DNA of 64,000 nucleotides from Algorimicrobium echini (GCF_900115185.1 NZ_FOVN01000002.1:1-64000); one strand, 5' to 3'. Shown: positions 1 to 8,990, counted from the stretch's first letter. Notes: generated from the letters alone by a model not told the origin. Translations and numbers: made by a program.

Positions 1-494
1 GTAGTTCCAGTAATGGTTCCAGCACAAGCATCAGTTGTCGTTGGTGCGGTAAGTGTTCCGTTACAATCAACCGTTAGGTTTGGTAAAGTTGGAGTTGTTG
101 GACTTAAATTGTCTAATACCGTAACAACAGCTGTGCATGTATCATTATCATTACTATCTGTAACCGTAACGGTTACTGGAGTTCCTATGTCGGAACAAGT
201 AAAACTAGAAATATCTAATGAGAAATTTGAACCAATATTAGCGGGATCTATATCAACGGGTGTGATACTAATATTTCCTGTCGCATCTAAAAATACGGTA
301 ATGTCATTACAGGTACTAACTCTATTTTCAGAATATCCTGGTCGTAACGATACGTAGTCGTTTATCGGATTATTAAAAAATGATACGTAGTCATTATTTG
401 TAGAAAAAATATCTGAACTTACTGGTCTAGAAAAACCTTGAATACTAAAAGTAATAACAATTAGTAATAACGTGTAGAAAGTAATTTTTTTCAT
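1..494 (-). CDS. Secreted HYR/adhesin-type protein, 3' end cut by window edge
   Basis: The minus strand is open from an ATG at 492-494 to base 1, giving about 164 residues with no stop. It begins with a signal peptide (MKKITFYTLLLIVITFSIQG). Next comes a beta-rich segment with two Cys (VSTCNDITVFLD, SFTCSDIG) and the phrases TVTVTDSNDNDTC, VVTVLDNLSPT and LPNLTVDCNGTL. This HYR-like repeat pattern is typical of very large Flavobacteriia surface adhesins exported by type IX secretion. The total length and sorting domain lie outside the window. The family call rests on pattern only; a cell-surface adhesin role is inferred. Confidence 0.8.
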   Translation of the reverse strand, partial: MKKITFYTLLLIVITFSIQGFSRPVSSDIFSTNNDYVSFFNNPINDYVSLRPGYSENRVSTCNDITVFLDATGNISITPVDIDPANIGSNFSLDISSFTCSDIGTPVTVTVTDSNDNDTCTAVVTVLDNLSPTTPTLPNLTVDCNGTLTAPTTTDACAGTITGT

Positions 495-1045
495 AATGTT
501 GGTTAATTTTCATATAATAATCAAAAGGCCGTCGCTAAAATCTTGGTGATTGTAAAATCGATTAGAAATGACCTAACGCTGCTATTATTAATTATGTAAA
601 CTGAGGGAGGGTCAAAAATAACCCATGGAAATGCAGTCGAGAAATTTATTCGGTAAACGGCTTAATTACTCTTTGTATTAAATTATTTTGGAGATAATAG
701 AGTCTTTTTAAATGTAAAACATGGATAATCAGGTGTTTATGTAAAGTCATATTCAAATGTAAAACTATAAAAGGCATAACTCGTTTACTAGTACCGAGTA
801 ACGATATAAAAAATCCGACGAAATGCATTTTGCTTTTTTGAAATCCTAAAACTTTTAATTTATATGTAAAAGATTATCAAAAAAGATATTAGAATTCTTT
901 TAATTTAAATACCAACTTCAAATTGTTTATTTAACTGAAAATACCCATGACAATGATGTATTATCAGTCAACTATTTTTTGTATCCAGTCAAAAAAAAAT
1001 AGGTATCACGGATAGGTAAAAACTAAAAAAAAGTAACTTTACCGT
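495..1045. other. Intergenic region between divergent genes
   Basis: 551 bases separate the divergent adhesin (minus) and GH3-like gene (plus), so at least two promoters must lie here. I see no clear TTTG-N19-TAnnTTTG promoter, no RNA gene and no strong hairpin. A 60-codon minus-strand open frame (646-828) has no leader, motif or coding-like composition and is not called. The stretch just before 1046 is A-rich, as usual for Bacteroidota translation starts. Confidence 0.5.
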
Positions 1046-2572
1046 ATGGCAATACTAGGAAACATTATTAAAGGATTTATTGAGATAAAGGATACATTTT
1101 CTTCAGAGGTAGATCCTGTAGAAGCACAAAAAAACGTATTAAAGGAATTACTTAATACAGCGAAAGACACCGACTTTGGAAGGTATTATGATTTTGATAA
1201 AATTCTTAAATCAGATGATTTAACAACGGCTTTTTCTGAAAAAATTCCGTATTTCGATTATAATAAGATCCATAAGGAATGGTGGTCTAATTTACAAGAA
1301 GGTGCCGAGAATGTGACATGGCCTGGTCATCCAAAATATTTTGCATTGAGTTCAGGAACCACAGGAAAAACAAGCAAACGCATTCCAGTAACAAACGATA
1401 TGATTGATGCCATTAAACAAGCAGGCATTAATCAAGTGTTTTCATTAAGTCACTTTGATTTAGAGGCTGATTTTTTTGAAAAGGAGATTATGATGTTGGG
1501 TAGTTCTACGGACTTACAAGAAAATAGTAATCATTTAGAAGGTGAAATTAGCGGGATAACAGCTAGTAATATTCCTTATTGGTTCCGAAGCTATTATAAA
1601 CCAGGAGCCGATATTGCTAAAATTGATAATTGGGACGAACGTGTGCAACGTATTGCTGATAACGCGAAAAATTGGGATATTGGTGCAATTAGCGGTATTC
1701 CATCTTGGATAGAATTGATGCTGCAAAAAGTTATTGAACATCATCAATTAAATCACATTCATGAAATTTGGCCCAATTTGCAAGTTTACACATCTGGAGG
1801 TGTTGCATTTAGTCCCTATGAAAAAAGTTTTAAGGCGCTTTTAGGACATCCCATTACAGTGATTGATACATATTTGGCTTCCGAAGGTTTTATGGCTTTT
1901 CAAGCCAGACCCGAAACAAATGCCATGCAATTGGTTACAGATAATGGCATCTATTTTGAATTTGTTCCCTTTAAACCTGAATATGTAAAGCAAGATGGCT
2001 CTTTAATTCCAGAGGCACCTGCTATTACCTTACAAGATGTTCAATTGAATCAAGAATATGTTCTTATTATTAGTACGGTTAGTGGTGCTTGGCGTTATGA
2101 AATAGGAGATACGATTGAATTTACGGATATTAAACGCGCAGAAATTATAATTACTGGTCGCACGAAATTTTTCCTAAATACGGTAGGCTCGCAATTATCT
2201 GTCAATAAAATGGATGATGCTTTGCAAAAGCTTGAAGAAGCATTCAATACAAAAATCCCAGAATATACTATTTGTGCTAAGCGTTTTGAGGATGGCGAAT
2301 TTTATCATAGTTGGTACCTTGGTGTGGACGATGATTTAGATGCTGAAGCTGTATCTGAAGCTTTAGATGATTTTTTAAAAGTTGCGAATAAGAATTATAA
2401 AGTAGCCAGAAGTAAAGCACTAAAAGGTGTGAAGGTTACATTAATTGATCCTGCTATTTTTTATGAATGGAATGCTGCCAACAAGAAAAAAGGGGGACAG
2501 GTTAAAATGGAGCGTGTTATGAATGAAGATAAATTCCAACAATGGGAAACCTTTGTTAGTTCGCAGTCGTAG
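1046..2572 (+). CDS. GH3 family acyl-adenylating protein
   Basis: 508 residues matching the bacterial branch of the GH3 family, relatives of plant auxin-amido synthetases in the ANL adenylating superfamily. The phosphate-binding loop SSGTTGKTSKRIP is at residues 102-114. A second ATP-binding segment, VSGAWRYEIGDTIEF, lies around 350, followed by ITGRTKFFLNTVGSQLS. GH3 enzymes activate a carboxylic acid with ATP and pass it to an amine or thiol; the substrate in Bacteroidota is unknown to me. It has no signal peptide, so it is cytoplasmic. The 3' end overlaps the convergent 207-residue gene by 17 bp. The family call is secure and the substrate is not. Confidence 0.88.
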   Translation: MAILGNIIKGFIEIKDTFSSEVDPVEAQKNVLKELLNTAKDTDFGRYYDFDKILKSDDLTTAFSEKIPYFDYNKIHKEWWSNLQEGAENVTWPGHPKYFALSSGTTGKTSKRIPVTNDMIDAIKQAGINQVFSLSHFDLEADFFEKEIMMLGSSTDLQENSNHLEGEISGITASNIPYWFRSYYKPGADIAKIDNWDERVQRIADNAKNWDIGAISGIPSWIELMLQKVIEHHQLNHIHEIWPNLQVYTSGGVAFSPYEKSFKALLGHPITVIDTYLASEGFMAFQARPETNAMQLVTDNGIYFEFVPFKPEYVKQDGSLIPEAPAITLQDVQLNQEYVLIISTVSGAWRYEIGDTIEFTDIKRAEIIITGRTKFFLNTVGSQLSVNKMDDALQKLEEAFNTKIPEYTICAKRFEDGEFYHSWYLGVDDDLDAEAVSEALDDFLKVANKNYKVARSKALKGVKVTLIDPAIFYEWNAANKKKGGQVKMERVMNEDKFQQWETFVSSQS

Positions 2573-3179
2573 CTTTATCTGGTATAATCCCGTCTCGTTT
2601 ATTTACGATTTCCATAATCTCTTCTGGTGATAAATAATATTTTTCAATACGAAGCTTGTAAGATGGTGTAATATTGGCATTATTAAGGATAAAATCTTTC
2701 GTTTTTAAAATGTATGACTCCATGCCTTGGTTCACAGCAAAGGTGTCGGCAGCACGTTCTGCCTCGATAATATGGTTGTCAGAAATTAGATATTTTATAC
2801 CAAACCAAATTAAATTTATATTACTTCGATTCTGATAATCTAAAATATGTCCTAATTCGTGGCCTATCCAACCAATTAAAATATCAGACGGAATATCTTT
2901 AGTAGAAAATTCTTTATCCGATATTTTAAATCGTTCACTGATTAAAATCACATATTCGCGATATTCTTTCGGTTTAAAAAAGCTCCCCAATTTGGGCTGT
3001 GCTAACATGGTCGATTTTTTGATATTCTTTTTAAATTTGATTTCAATACCAACATGACGTAACGCAGGAAAATAATTTAAGGCTGTTTTAACTTCATTTT
3101 CAATAGCGTTTGGAATTGTTTTTTGAGCATATTGGTTTATTGTAGACATAAATAAGATGAGTGTAAAAATGGTTTTCAT
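2556..3179 (-). CDS. Exported HExxH protein, putative zinc metallopeptidase
   Basis: 207 residues with a signal peptide (about 1-19, ending QYAQ). The motif HELGH at 107-111 is a classical zinc-metallopeptidase site. About 28 residues later, EAERAADTFAVNQG could supply the third ligand (Glu) and the AD pair typical of gluzincin-type peptidases. The protein is short and has no other recognisable domain. It is probably periplasmic or secreted. Its substrate is unknown, and proteolytic activity is inferred from the motif alone. Confidence 0.75.
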   Translation of the reverse strand: MKTIFTLILFMSTINQYAQKTIPNAIENEVKTALNYFPALRHVGIEIKFKKNIKKSTMLAQPKLGSFFKPKEYREYVILISERFKISDKEFSTKDIPSDILIGWIGHELGHILDYQNRSNINLIWFGIKYLISDNHIIEAERAADTFAVNQGMESYILKTKDFILNNANITPSYKLRIEKYYLSPEEIMEIVNKRDGIIPDKATTAN

Positions 3180-3489
3180 AGCATATACAGTATATGAAAA
3201 AATCTTTGATTGTACTTTAGGGTTACCATAAAATTAACAGAAATACCATAAGTTACTATCCTTAATGAATGGATACATTCAGACTTCGTGTATCATTGTT
3301 TGCAGATATACCATGGGTAAATATTAATTTAGCTCTAATTTAATTCTCAAACCTAGTTACAAGTCGTGGACAAGATGTACACATTTTTAGAATGATTTTT
3401 TTGATAATTTCAACCTATAAATAGAACCCGAAAACTATAATATATTATTATATTTAAACCCAATTTCACTTTGATGTAATACCTTATAC
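3180..3489. other. Intergenic region upstream of sensor kinase
   Basis: 310 AT-rich bases between divergent genes. No RNA gene, strong hairpin or convincing promoter consensus is visible. The region must hold promoters for the metallopeptidase-like gene (minus) and the kinase/regulator pair (plus). Confidence 0.4.
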
Positions 3490-5157
3490 ATGTCCGGTAA
3501 ACAGTCATTCCGTTTTTTCTTCTTTCTTATTTTAGGGTTTATAAATCTAATGATTTTGCCGTGTTATTCATTTCAAAAAAAAGCAATAGATAGTACTTTA
3601 TATTTTAGTGAGAAGGTTAATAATCCAAAACATAAAGATGACTTAATTGTGGCATTCAATTATTTCACAAACCTTAAAGATCAAAATCTAAAAGCTTCAA
3701 ATTATACGCATGCCATTTACAATTTACGACAAATAGCCATTATTCAAAATAAGCTAGGATTCTTTTATGATAGCGAAGGAACGGCTATTGAAGCTTTAAA
3801 ATTAGTCGATAATTTGCCAGAAGATTCAACGACTACTGAAAGCCGTATAGGAATTTATAACCAACTTGGTAAATTATATCGTCAGTTATTGGAGAATGAA
3901 AAAGCCATTACCTATTATCAAAAAGCGTTAGAGTTAGTTACAAAACAACAACATCAAATGACACTTAAAAATAATATTGGTTATGCGCTTATAAAATCAG
4001 GGAAGTTAAATCAGGCACTTATCGAGTTTGAAGACCTCCATAATTCGTTAGCAGACGTTCAAGATCCCAAAGAAAAAGCGCGCATTCTCAATAATTATGG
4101 TGTAGTACAAGGGAAACTCAATCATCCCGATGCCTTGAAATACTTACTACAAGGGCTTGCCATGCGTGAAGCTTTACAGATTAGCAGTGAAGTTATTGGT
4201 AGTTATATGGATATATCCAAGTATTATTCGGAAACAGGTGATACGATTAAAGCGGAAACATACGCCAGAAAAGCCTTTGCCTTGGCTAAAGAAACGGATA
4301 ACTCTAATATTATTTCGGAAACATTGGATTTGGTAATTGGTTTTAAAAACGATTCAGAAGTACAATTGTATAAACAGATCCGTAATAGTATAGAAACAGC
4401 TAACCTTCTTACTGAAGGAAAATATGCCTCCAAAAAATACGATTTAACGCAGCAAGAAAAAATGGCGACTGCCAATTTAATTCAAGCTGAAAAAGAGAAA
4501 AATTTGAAGTTGATTTATGGGTATACGGCCATTCTTTTGGGTGTTTTTGCTTTTATATGGTTTTTAATAATCCGCCATCGCCATAAAAAGCAGAAACAAT
4601 TAGAAGTCTATAATACAGAATTACGGATTTCAAAAAAAGTACACGATGAAGTGGCGAATGATGTGTATCACCTAATGAACAAACTACAGCAAGAACAGAT
4701 AAACAAGGATTCCGTTTTAGATGATTTAGAAGCCGTTTATGAAAAAACGAGAGATATTTCCAGAGAATATCATGATATAGATGTGGTGAATAATTATCAA
4801 GAACTTTTAAAAGATTTAATATCCAATTATCAAAGTTGTGAGACAAATATCCTTATCAAAGGGATTTCAAAAATAAATTGGGAAGGTGTATCTGAAACTA
4901 AAAAAGTAGCTATGTATCGGGTCATTCAAGAGTTGCTGACCAATATGAAAAAGCACAGTTCGGCAACTATTGTGGTGTTTGATTTCAACAAGCAAGGTCG
5001 GAAACTGCAAGTTCAATATACCGATAATGGCATAGGAAGTAACCTAAAAAAACAAAATGGCTTGCAAAATGCGGAAAACCGTATAAATACCATAAATGGT
5101 TCTATTACTTTTAAATCTCAAATTAACGAAGGCTTCAGTGCATTAATTACAATTTAG
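3490..5157 (+). CDS. TPR-domain sensor histidine kinase
   Basis: 555 residues. An N-terminal signal or membrane segment (about 8-26) is followed by a TPR-rich sensor region (about 65-290), a short coiled segment and one transmembrane helix at 341-361. The phospho-acceptor helix is SKKVHDEVANDVYHLM, with His385 the likely phosphorylation site. The HATPase domain shows the N box (QELLTNMKKHS, Asn485), the DNGIG motif at 512-516 and a GLQNAENRI segment near 524. This is the NarX/DesK-like architecture common in Bacteroidota. The gene ends one base before the response regulator starts, so the two form a two-component pair. The signal sensed is unknown. Confidence 0.9.
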   Translation: MSGKQSFRFFFFLILGFINLMILPCYSFQKKAIDSTLYFSEKVNNPKHKDDLIVAFNYFTNLKDQNLKASNYTHAIYNLRQIAIIQNKLGFFYDSEGTAIEALKLVDNLPEDSTTTESRIGIYNQLGKLYRQLLENEKAITYYQKALELVTKQQHQMTLKNNIGYALIKSGKLNQALIEFEDLHNSLADVQDPKEKARILNNYGVVQGKLNHPDALKYLLQGLAMREALQISSEVIGSYMDISKYYSETGDTIKAETYARKAFALAKETDNSNIISETLDLVIGFKNDSEVQLYKQIRNSIETANLLTEGKYASKKYDLTQQEKMATANLIQAEKEKNLKLIYGYTAILLGVFAFIWFLIIRHRHKKQKQLEVYNTELRISKKVHDEVANDVYHLMNKLQQEQINKDSVLDDLEAVYEKTRDISREYHDIDVVNNYQELLKDLISNYQSCETNILIKGISKINWEGVSETKKVAMYRVIQELLTNMKKHSSATIVVFDFNKQGRKLQVQYTDNGIGSNLKKQNGLQNAENRINTINGSITFKSQINEGFSALITI

Positions 5158-5158
5158 G

Positions 5159-5824
5159 ATGTTTAAAAAAGTAATAGTTTCAGACGATTTAATTAGTATT
5201 AATTTAGGAATGTTAACCATTCTGGATACATTAAAAATAACCAATGTCACATCCGTACAATACTGTGATGATGCATATTTGCGAATTAAAAGTGCCAGTT
5301 TAAAAGAAGAACCTTTTGATTTATTAATAACCGATTTATCCTTCAAAAAAGACCATCGTGATCAAGAATATGCCTCTGGTGAAGATTTAATTGAAGCATT
5401 ACATACCAATTTTCCTGATTTAAAGATTATAGTTTACTCCATAGAAGATAGGATTCAAACTGTAAAGCGTTTGTTGAATGACTATGCTGTAAAAGCTTAT
5501 GTCTGCAAAGGTAGACGAGGACTCATTGAATTAAACGATGCTATCAAGGCTGTTTCTCAAGATCACGTGTATGTTTCAGAAACAGTGTCTCAAGCGTTGA
5601 GTAAAAAATCTGATTTAGAGATCGATGATTATGATATTTTATTGTTAAAAGATTTGTCTTTGGGATTATCGCAGGAACAAATCAGTAAACAATACAAGAA
5701 AAAGGGCATGACACCTAGCAGTTTGAGTTCTATAGAAAAACGACTTAATAAACTCCGTATTCAATTTAAAGCCAAAAACGCCATTCATTTAGTGGCTATT
5801 GTTAAAGATTTAGGATTGATATAA
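5159..5824 (+). CDS. Response regulator, REC plus LuxR-like HTH
   Basis: 221 residues. The receiver domain (1-125) has acidic residues Asp9 and Asp10, phospho-acceptor Asp59 in DLLITDLSF and switch Lys117 in AYVCKGRRG. The C-terminal part (about 150-221) has a helix-turn-helix of LuxR/NarL type (LSLGLSQEQISKQY, then SSIEKRLNKLRIQFKAKNAIHL). It is the cognate regulator of the preceding kinase, with which it is translationally coupled. A strong intrinsic terminator lies about 100 bases downstream. Confidence 0.9.
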   Translation: MFKKVIVSDDLISINLGMLTILDTLKITNVTSVQYCDDAYLRIKSASLKEEPFDLLITDLSFKKDHRDQEYASGEDLIEALHTNFPDLKIIVYSIEDRIQTVKRLLNDYAVKAYVCKGRRGLIELNDAIKAVSQDHVYVSETVSQALSKKSDLEIDDYDILLLKDLSLGLSQEQISKQYKKKGMTPSSLSSIEKRLNKLRIQFKAKNAIHLVAIVKDLGLI

Positions 5825-5837
5825 AAAAAATGTGTGA

Positions 5838-5855
5838 TTACGGAAATCAGTAAGG
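5838..5855. repeat. TTACGG..GTAA dispersed dyad motif, copy 1
   Basis: The bases TTACGGAAATCAGTAAGG are almost identical to TTACGGGAATCAGTAAGA at 19169-19186. A related perfect dyad, TTACGG-TTAC-CCGTAA, lies at 37674-37689. All copies are intergenic. They could be a regulator binding site or a small dispersed repeat; function is unknown. Confidence 0.35.
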
Positions 5856-5920
5856 AAGTATCATAAATGCAGGTTAAGTTTGTCTTGCTATTTATTGAGA
5901 TAAAAACAGGGGAGTTTTTT

Positions 5921-5948
5921 AAGCGCACAGATTTTGTGCGCTTTTTTT
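5921..5948 (+). terminator. Intrinsic terminator of the kinase/regulator operon
   Basis: A perfect 9-bp stem, AAGCGCACA (5921-5929) with TGTGCGCTT (5935-5943), a 5-base loop and a run of seven T ending at 5948. It serves the plus-strand two-component operon. Confidence 0.9.
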
Positions 5949-6001
5949 GATATAAGTAGATGTTAATTATCTTTCCTTCAAATAGAATTGAATGCTTCTT
6001 A

Positions 6002-6565
6002 TTATTTATTAAATAGAAACCATTGAAGACCAACAAGTGTTTTGGCATCTTGAAACTCGAAATTCTTAAGTTTATTTCTAGTATCTAAAACAGGGATTTT
6101 TACTAATTGAATATCTTCTTTTTCGTTATGCATGCCACCACCTTCAAATACTTTATCCGTAGAGGCGACTTCTGTATAATAAAGTAACACGCGCTCCGAG
6201 CTTCCGCCAGGTGACACAAAAAAAGACCCGATTAAGACAAGGTTTGTTAGGGTATAGCCTATTTCTTCTTCCACTTCTATTTTTACCCGCTGTTCGGGAT
6301 CTTCATCAGCCTCTAAAGAACCTGCGGTAAGTTCAAGGATCCAGCCATCTGTTTTTTTAACGGTTGGATATCTAAATTGATTGGTAAAAAGTAAGGAATC
6401 GGTATCTTTCTCATAAATTACAATTGCTACAGAGTCCCCTCTTTCAAAACAAAACCTATTTATTTCTACGCTACCAGAACTAAAGAGATCGTGTTTAATT
6501 TTAGCTTTTTTTATTCGAAAAAAATCATCAAATACCGTGGTTTCTTCAAGTATGTGGTAAGTCAT
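6002..6565 (-). CDS. Nudix hydrolase, ADP-sugar/GDP-mannose pyrophosphatase type
   Basis: 187 residues. The Nudix box starts at GSLEADEDPEQ and ends VEEEIGY. The family signature GX5EX7REUXEEXGU is kept except that the usual Arg of the RE pair is Ile (KIEVEEEIGY). Downstream, SPGGSSERVLLYYTEV is typical of the NudK/ADP-ribose pyrophosphatase subgroup, which cleaves nucleoside diphosphate sugars to NMP plus sugar phosphate. It has no signal peptide and is cytoplasmic. The substrate is not determined; the Arg change is in the metal-site scaffold, so activity may be altered. Confidence 0.85.
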   Translation of the reverse strand: MTYHILEETTVFDDFFRIKKAKIKHDLFSSGSVEINRFCFERGDSVAIVIYEKDTDSLLFTNQFRYPTVKKTDGWILELTAGSLEADEDPEQRVKIEVEEEIGYTLTNLVLIGSFFVSPGGSSERVLLYYTEVASTDKVFEGGGMHNEKEDIQLVKIPVLDTRNKLKNFEFQDAKTLVGLQWFLFNK

Positions 6566-7035
6566 AATATATACTTTATTATTGTTAGGGTGGGTGAGCC
6601 ACCTGTATTAAAAATCTGTAACACACTAAACAAAAATTATTATAATATAGTGAATGTTCAAATTTATAATAAGACCATGAATGTTAATTGTTAACTATTC
6701 TAAAGGTCAATCAAGCCCTTTTTTTAGTTTTTTAAGTCAAACAGTAGTTACGGTTACGTTTTTTAAATAGCCTCAATTTAATAAAAAGTAGGTCTCGATT
6801 AAAAATTCCATTTCGATTATGGAAACCCGTAATCGAAATCTAAGTTGAAACAATATTTTTGTATTATGATATGAAATAATACGTTTTTATGTCTAATAAA
6901 GATATATTTAAATGATTACTTAAACCCCAATATACCTGTAATTGAAGAATTATCTGACTTTATTTAACCTAATAACCTAAAATTACATATCTGTAAACTC
7001 ATGGCAATATTGCTAATTAATTAAAGAAAACAATA
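6566..7035. other. Intergenic region containing a 10-bp inverted repeat
   Basis: 470 AT-rich bases between divergent genes. The main feature is a perfect 10-bp inverted repeat, ATTTCGATTA (6810-6819) and TAATCGAAAT (6830-6839), with exactly 10 bases between the arms. This looks more like a protein binding site than a terminator, since no T-run follows. A TTACGGTTACG element is near 6747. No RNA gene is seen. Confidence 0.45.
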
Positions 7036-7644
7036 ATGAGAAAAATTATTTTATCAATTCCCTTGCTTTTTGGATTTTTTGCTGTAGCTCAAAGTCAAGA
7101 TTCTGAAAGGTCGAACACACTTTATATTGAAGCTTCAACAAGTGCGGCCTCAAATATTGGATTAACTTATGAAATGGTTCATACAAACAAATCTCAAAAG
7201 AAATTTTATGCCAACTCAAAAGGAAGTATTATCTATAGAATTCATTACATGGGTTCTACTTTAGAATCTAGTAATTCATGGATTAAAGATGTAGATGGCT
7301 CTGGATTTGGAGCAGAAATAGGCTCAAGAACCTATTTTAATAAAAAAGCAGCTTCTAAAGGCTTTTTTCTTGGATCTAACCTTACTTATGGAAAATTAGA
7401 TTTTGATAAAAAAGATATTTCAAGAGTACCTGGCTCTAATCTGGACTTCGAAGGAACTTATACTTATTTTTCTTTCTTTTCTCCTGAAGTTGGATATAAG
7501 ATATTAATAGTAGATAAAATTGCTATTAATTTACATGTTGGTACCTCTTGGCTAATAGAAGTGAAAGGAAAAGGCGATATTGATAATAAGGCATTTGACA
7601 ATTGGGTTTTACGTGCAGGCCTTGCTATTGGTTATAGCTTCTAA
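7036..7644 (+). CDS. Exported outer-membrane beta-barrel-like protein
   Basis: 202 residues with a signal peptide (about 1-19, FFAVAQS). The body alternates polar and hydrophobic residues and has many aromatic strand ends (LYIEASTSA, FFLGSNLTYGKL, YTYFSFFSPEVGYKI). It ends in Phe (LAIGYSF), the usual last residue of outer-membrane barrels. I do not recognise a specific family. It stands alone, with its own terminator downstream. The outer-membrane location is inferred from these general properties. Confidence 0.7.
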   Translation: MRKIILSIPLLFGFFAVAQSQDSERSNTLYIEASTSAASNIGLTYEMVHTNKSQKKFYANSKGSIIYRIHYMGSTLESSNSWIKDVDGSGFGAEIGSRTYFNKKAASKGFFLGSNLTYGKLDFDKKDISRVPGSNLDFEGTYTYFSFFSPEVGYKILIVDKIAINLHVGTSWLIEVKGKGDIDNKAFDNWVLRAGLAIGYSF

Positions 7645-7659
7645 TTATATAAATAAATT

Positions 7660-7697
7660 AAAAACTGACTTTTCTTTATTTGAGAAGTCAGTTTTTA
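7660..7697 (+). terminator. Intrinsic terminator after barrel-like gene
   Basis: Stem AAAACTGACTT (7661-7671) pairs with AAGTCAGTTTT (7685-7695), ending in a T-run. It lies 16 bases after the stop codon. Confidence 0.85.
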
Positions 7698-7790
7698 GTT
7701 ATATAAGATACCGAGATTTAAAGAATTTTCACAAATCGCCATGACACTAGTAAAAGTATAAACGCTGTCCCCTTTAATGGACTCTTTTAA

Positions 7791-7982
7791 TGCCTAAATC
7801 GTTTATGTGCTAGCACAACACCTAAAAAGTATAAATATGTTGTTACTAATTATTCTGTAAGGTTCAAATTGCTTTATAACGAACGTTCATTGGGTACTTA
7901 TATAAAAGAATCTCGAGGTTTAGTTCAAATTGGTCGTGGTGGTATAATTGATATTTATGACTTCTTTTTTAGTGACCATTAG
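7791..7982 (+). pseudogene. Possible decayed coding remnant
   Basis: The 369-base gap 7645-8013 holds the terminator above and this 63-codon open stretch. It has no start codon and ends at TAG 7980-7982. The translation is rich in ordinary protein residues (YKYVVTNYSVRFKLLYNERS, then LVQIGRGGIIDIYDFFF). It reads more like a protein tail than random AT-rich sequence, but I recognise no family. It could be chance. Confidence 0.25.
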
Positions 7983-8013
7983 TAGTTTTCAATGTTTTAA
8001 AATAGGAGGATAA

Positions 8014-8715
8014 TTAGTAAGTTTCACAAATATATTTTTTAATCATATATGGTGTGATTTTCTTCAACGTTTTCCCTGTTCCAGGATGTAATCCAATAGA
8101 GGTGAAAAACTCTAATTTACCATCCTGATTCTTTCCATACCATAAATTTTCTTTGCCATCTTCTTTGAAATATGGATAAGCGCAATCCGGAGTTGTTTTT
8201 CTGAAGTTATCAATACGGTCTTGATCATACAATTTAAGAATACCTTCTTTTAATAATTTCGCATTAAAATCAACTTCAACATAATGATCTGTTTCCCATA
8301 TCATCCATTTTTGCTGTGTCACCGAATTGTAGATTATAAATGTAGTCGTTACTGCAAGCAGTAAAATAATAACAATTTTATTTTGTTGAAAAAACGATTT
8401 ACTGTTAGTTGAATGGCTGGATTTTACTTTTGGAAATTCATCATTCTTGAAATCAACATAATTGTCAAATCCTAAATATTGACATAAACCATTAACTACT
8501 TTTATCTGTCTAATCTCAATATCTTTTGTTTCTTCCTTTACAGCAGAATTATAGTAATCTCTGTATGTCCTTTCTCCTAATGAGAATCCTTCAATTTCTT
8601 GAATATAATATGAAAGCTCTTCAGCTATTTTGACCGCAGAAGGGTTTTGATGGCCTTGGTTAATTAATTCATTTCGAGCTTTTTCGAAGGCATTAATTAT
8701 TAATTCCTTATGCAT
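8014..8715 (-). CDS. Single-pass membrane protein of unknown function
   Basis: 233 residues. The first about 90 residues are helical and charged (ELINAFEKARNELI, NPSAVKIAEELSYYI, LGERTYRDYY), resembling a small cytoplasmic helical domain. A single membrane helix lies near 113-132 (IVIILLLAVTTTFIIYNS). The remaining 100 residues, presumably outside the cytoplasm, contain YVEVDFNAKLLKEG and LEFFTSIGLHPGTGKTLKKI. The latter resembles a P-loop by chance only: GTGKT is not preceded by a strand in a Walker context. I do not recognise the family. It appears monocistronic. Confidence 0.7.
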   Translation of the reverse strand: MHKELIINAFEKARNELINQGHQNPSAVKIAEELSYYIQEIEGFSLGERTYRDYYNSAVKEETKDIEIRQIKVVNGLCQYLGFDNYVDFKNDEFPKVKSSHSTNSKSFFQQNKIVIILLLAVTTTFIIYNSVTQQKWMIWETDHYVEVDFNAKLLKEGILKLYDQDRIDNFRKTTPDCAYPYFKEDGKENLWYGKNQDGKLEFFTSIGLHPGTGKTLKKITPYMIKKYICETY

Positions 8716-8852
8716 TTAAAAGTTGTTTTAGGGAATAAAGTTACATAATTATTCATTGGAATTTTGTTGGAAATGGATTTCCTAAAAGTTTCCAATACAC
8801 TTCCATTGTATTTCCATCCAAAACAAATCCGTATGCTTTCATTTGCCTCATG

Positions 8853-8990
8853 ATTGATTTATGCCTAATCGCATAGGCTTGCGAAAATCAATTTTATTGG
8901 AGTCTTAAGATGGGTTGTGTGCCTATGAGAAGTAATCATGTAATCTTTCTTTGACTCCATACTTCTCAAGCGAGAATGACGTCTTCTCGC
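8853..8990. repeat. Dense cluster of inverted repeats
   Basis: The 359-base gap 8716-9074 carries four perfect pairings in 140 bases. ATTGATTT (8853-8860) pairs with AAATCAAT (8885-8892) around an inner GCCTA/TAGGC hairpin. GGAGTC (8899-8904) pairs with GACTCC (8953-8958). GAGAAGTA (8927-8934) pairs with TACTTCTC (8960-8967). GCGAGAA (8970-8976) pairs with TTCTCGC (8984-8990). The second and third pairs interleave, as in a pseudoknot. No T-run follows. It may be a decayed palindromic repeat element or a structured leader of the lipoprotein gene. Confidence 0.55.

Noticed and set aside
13-357. 114-codon plus-strand open frame at the left edge
   Set aside because: It is antisense to the signal-peptide-bearing HYR-type gene on the minus strand, whose repeat pattern is clear.
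646-828. 60-codon minus-strand open frame in the first intergenic region
   Set aside because: No leader, motif or recognisable family; length is within chance for AT-rich DNA, and the bases look non-coding.
8045-8100. GTGKT sequence in the 233-residue membrane protein as a P-loop
   Set aside because: No preceding hydrophobic strand and no Walker B partner; it lies in the region after the membrane helix.
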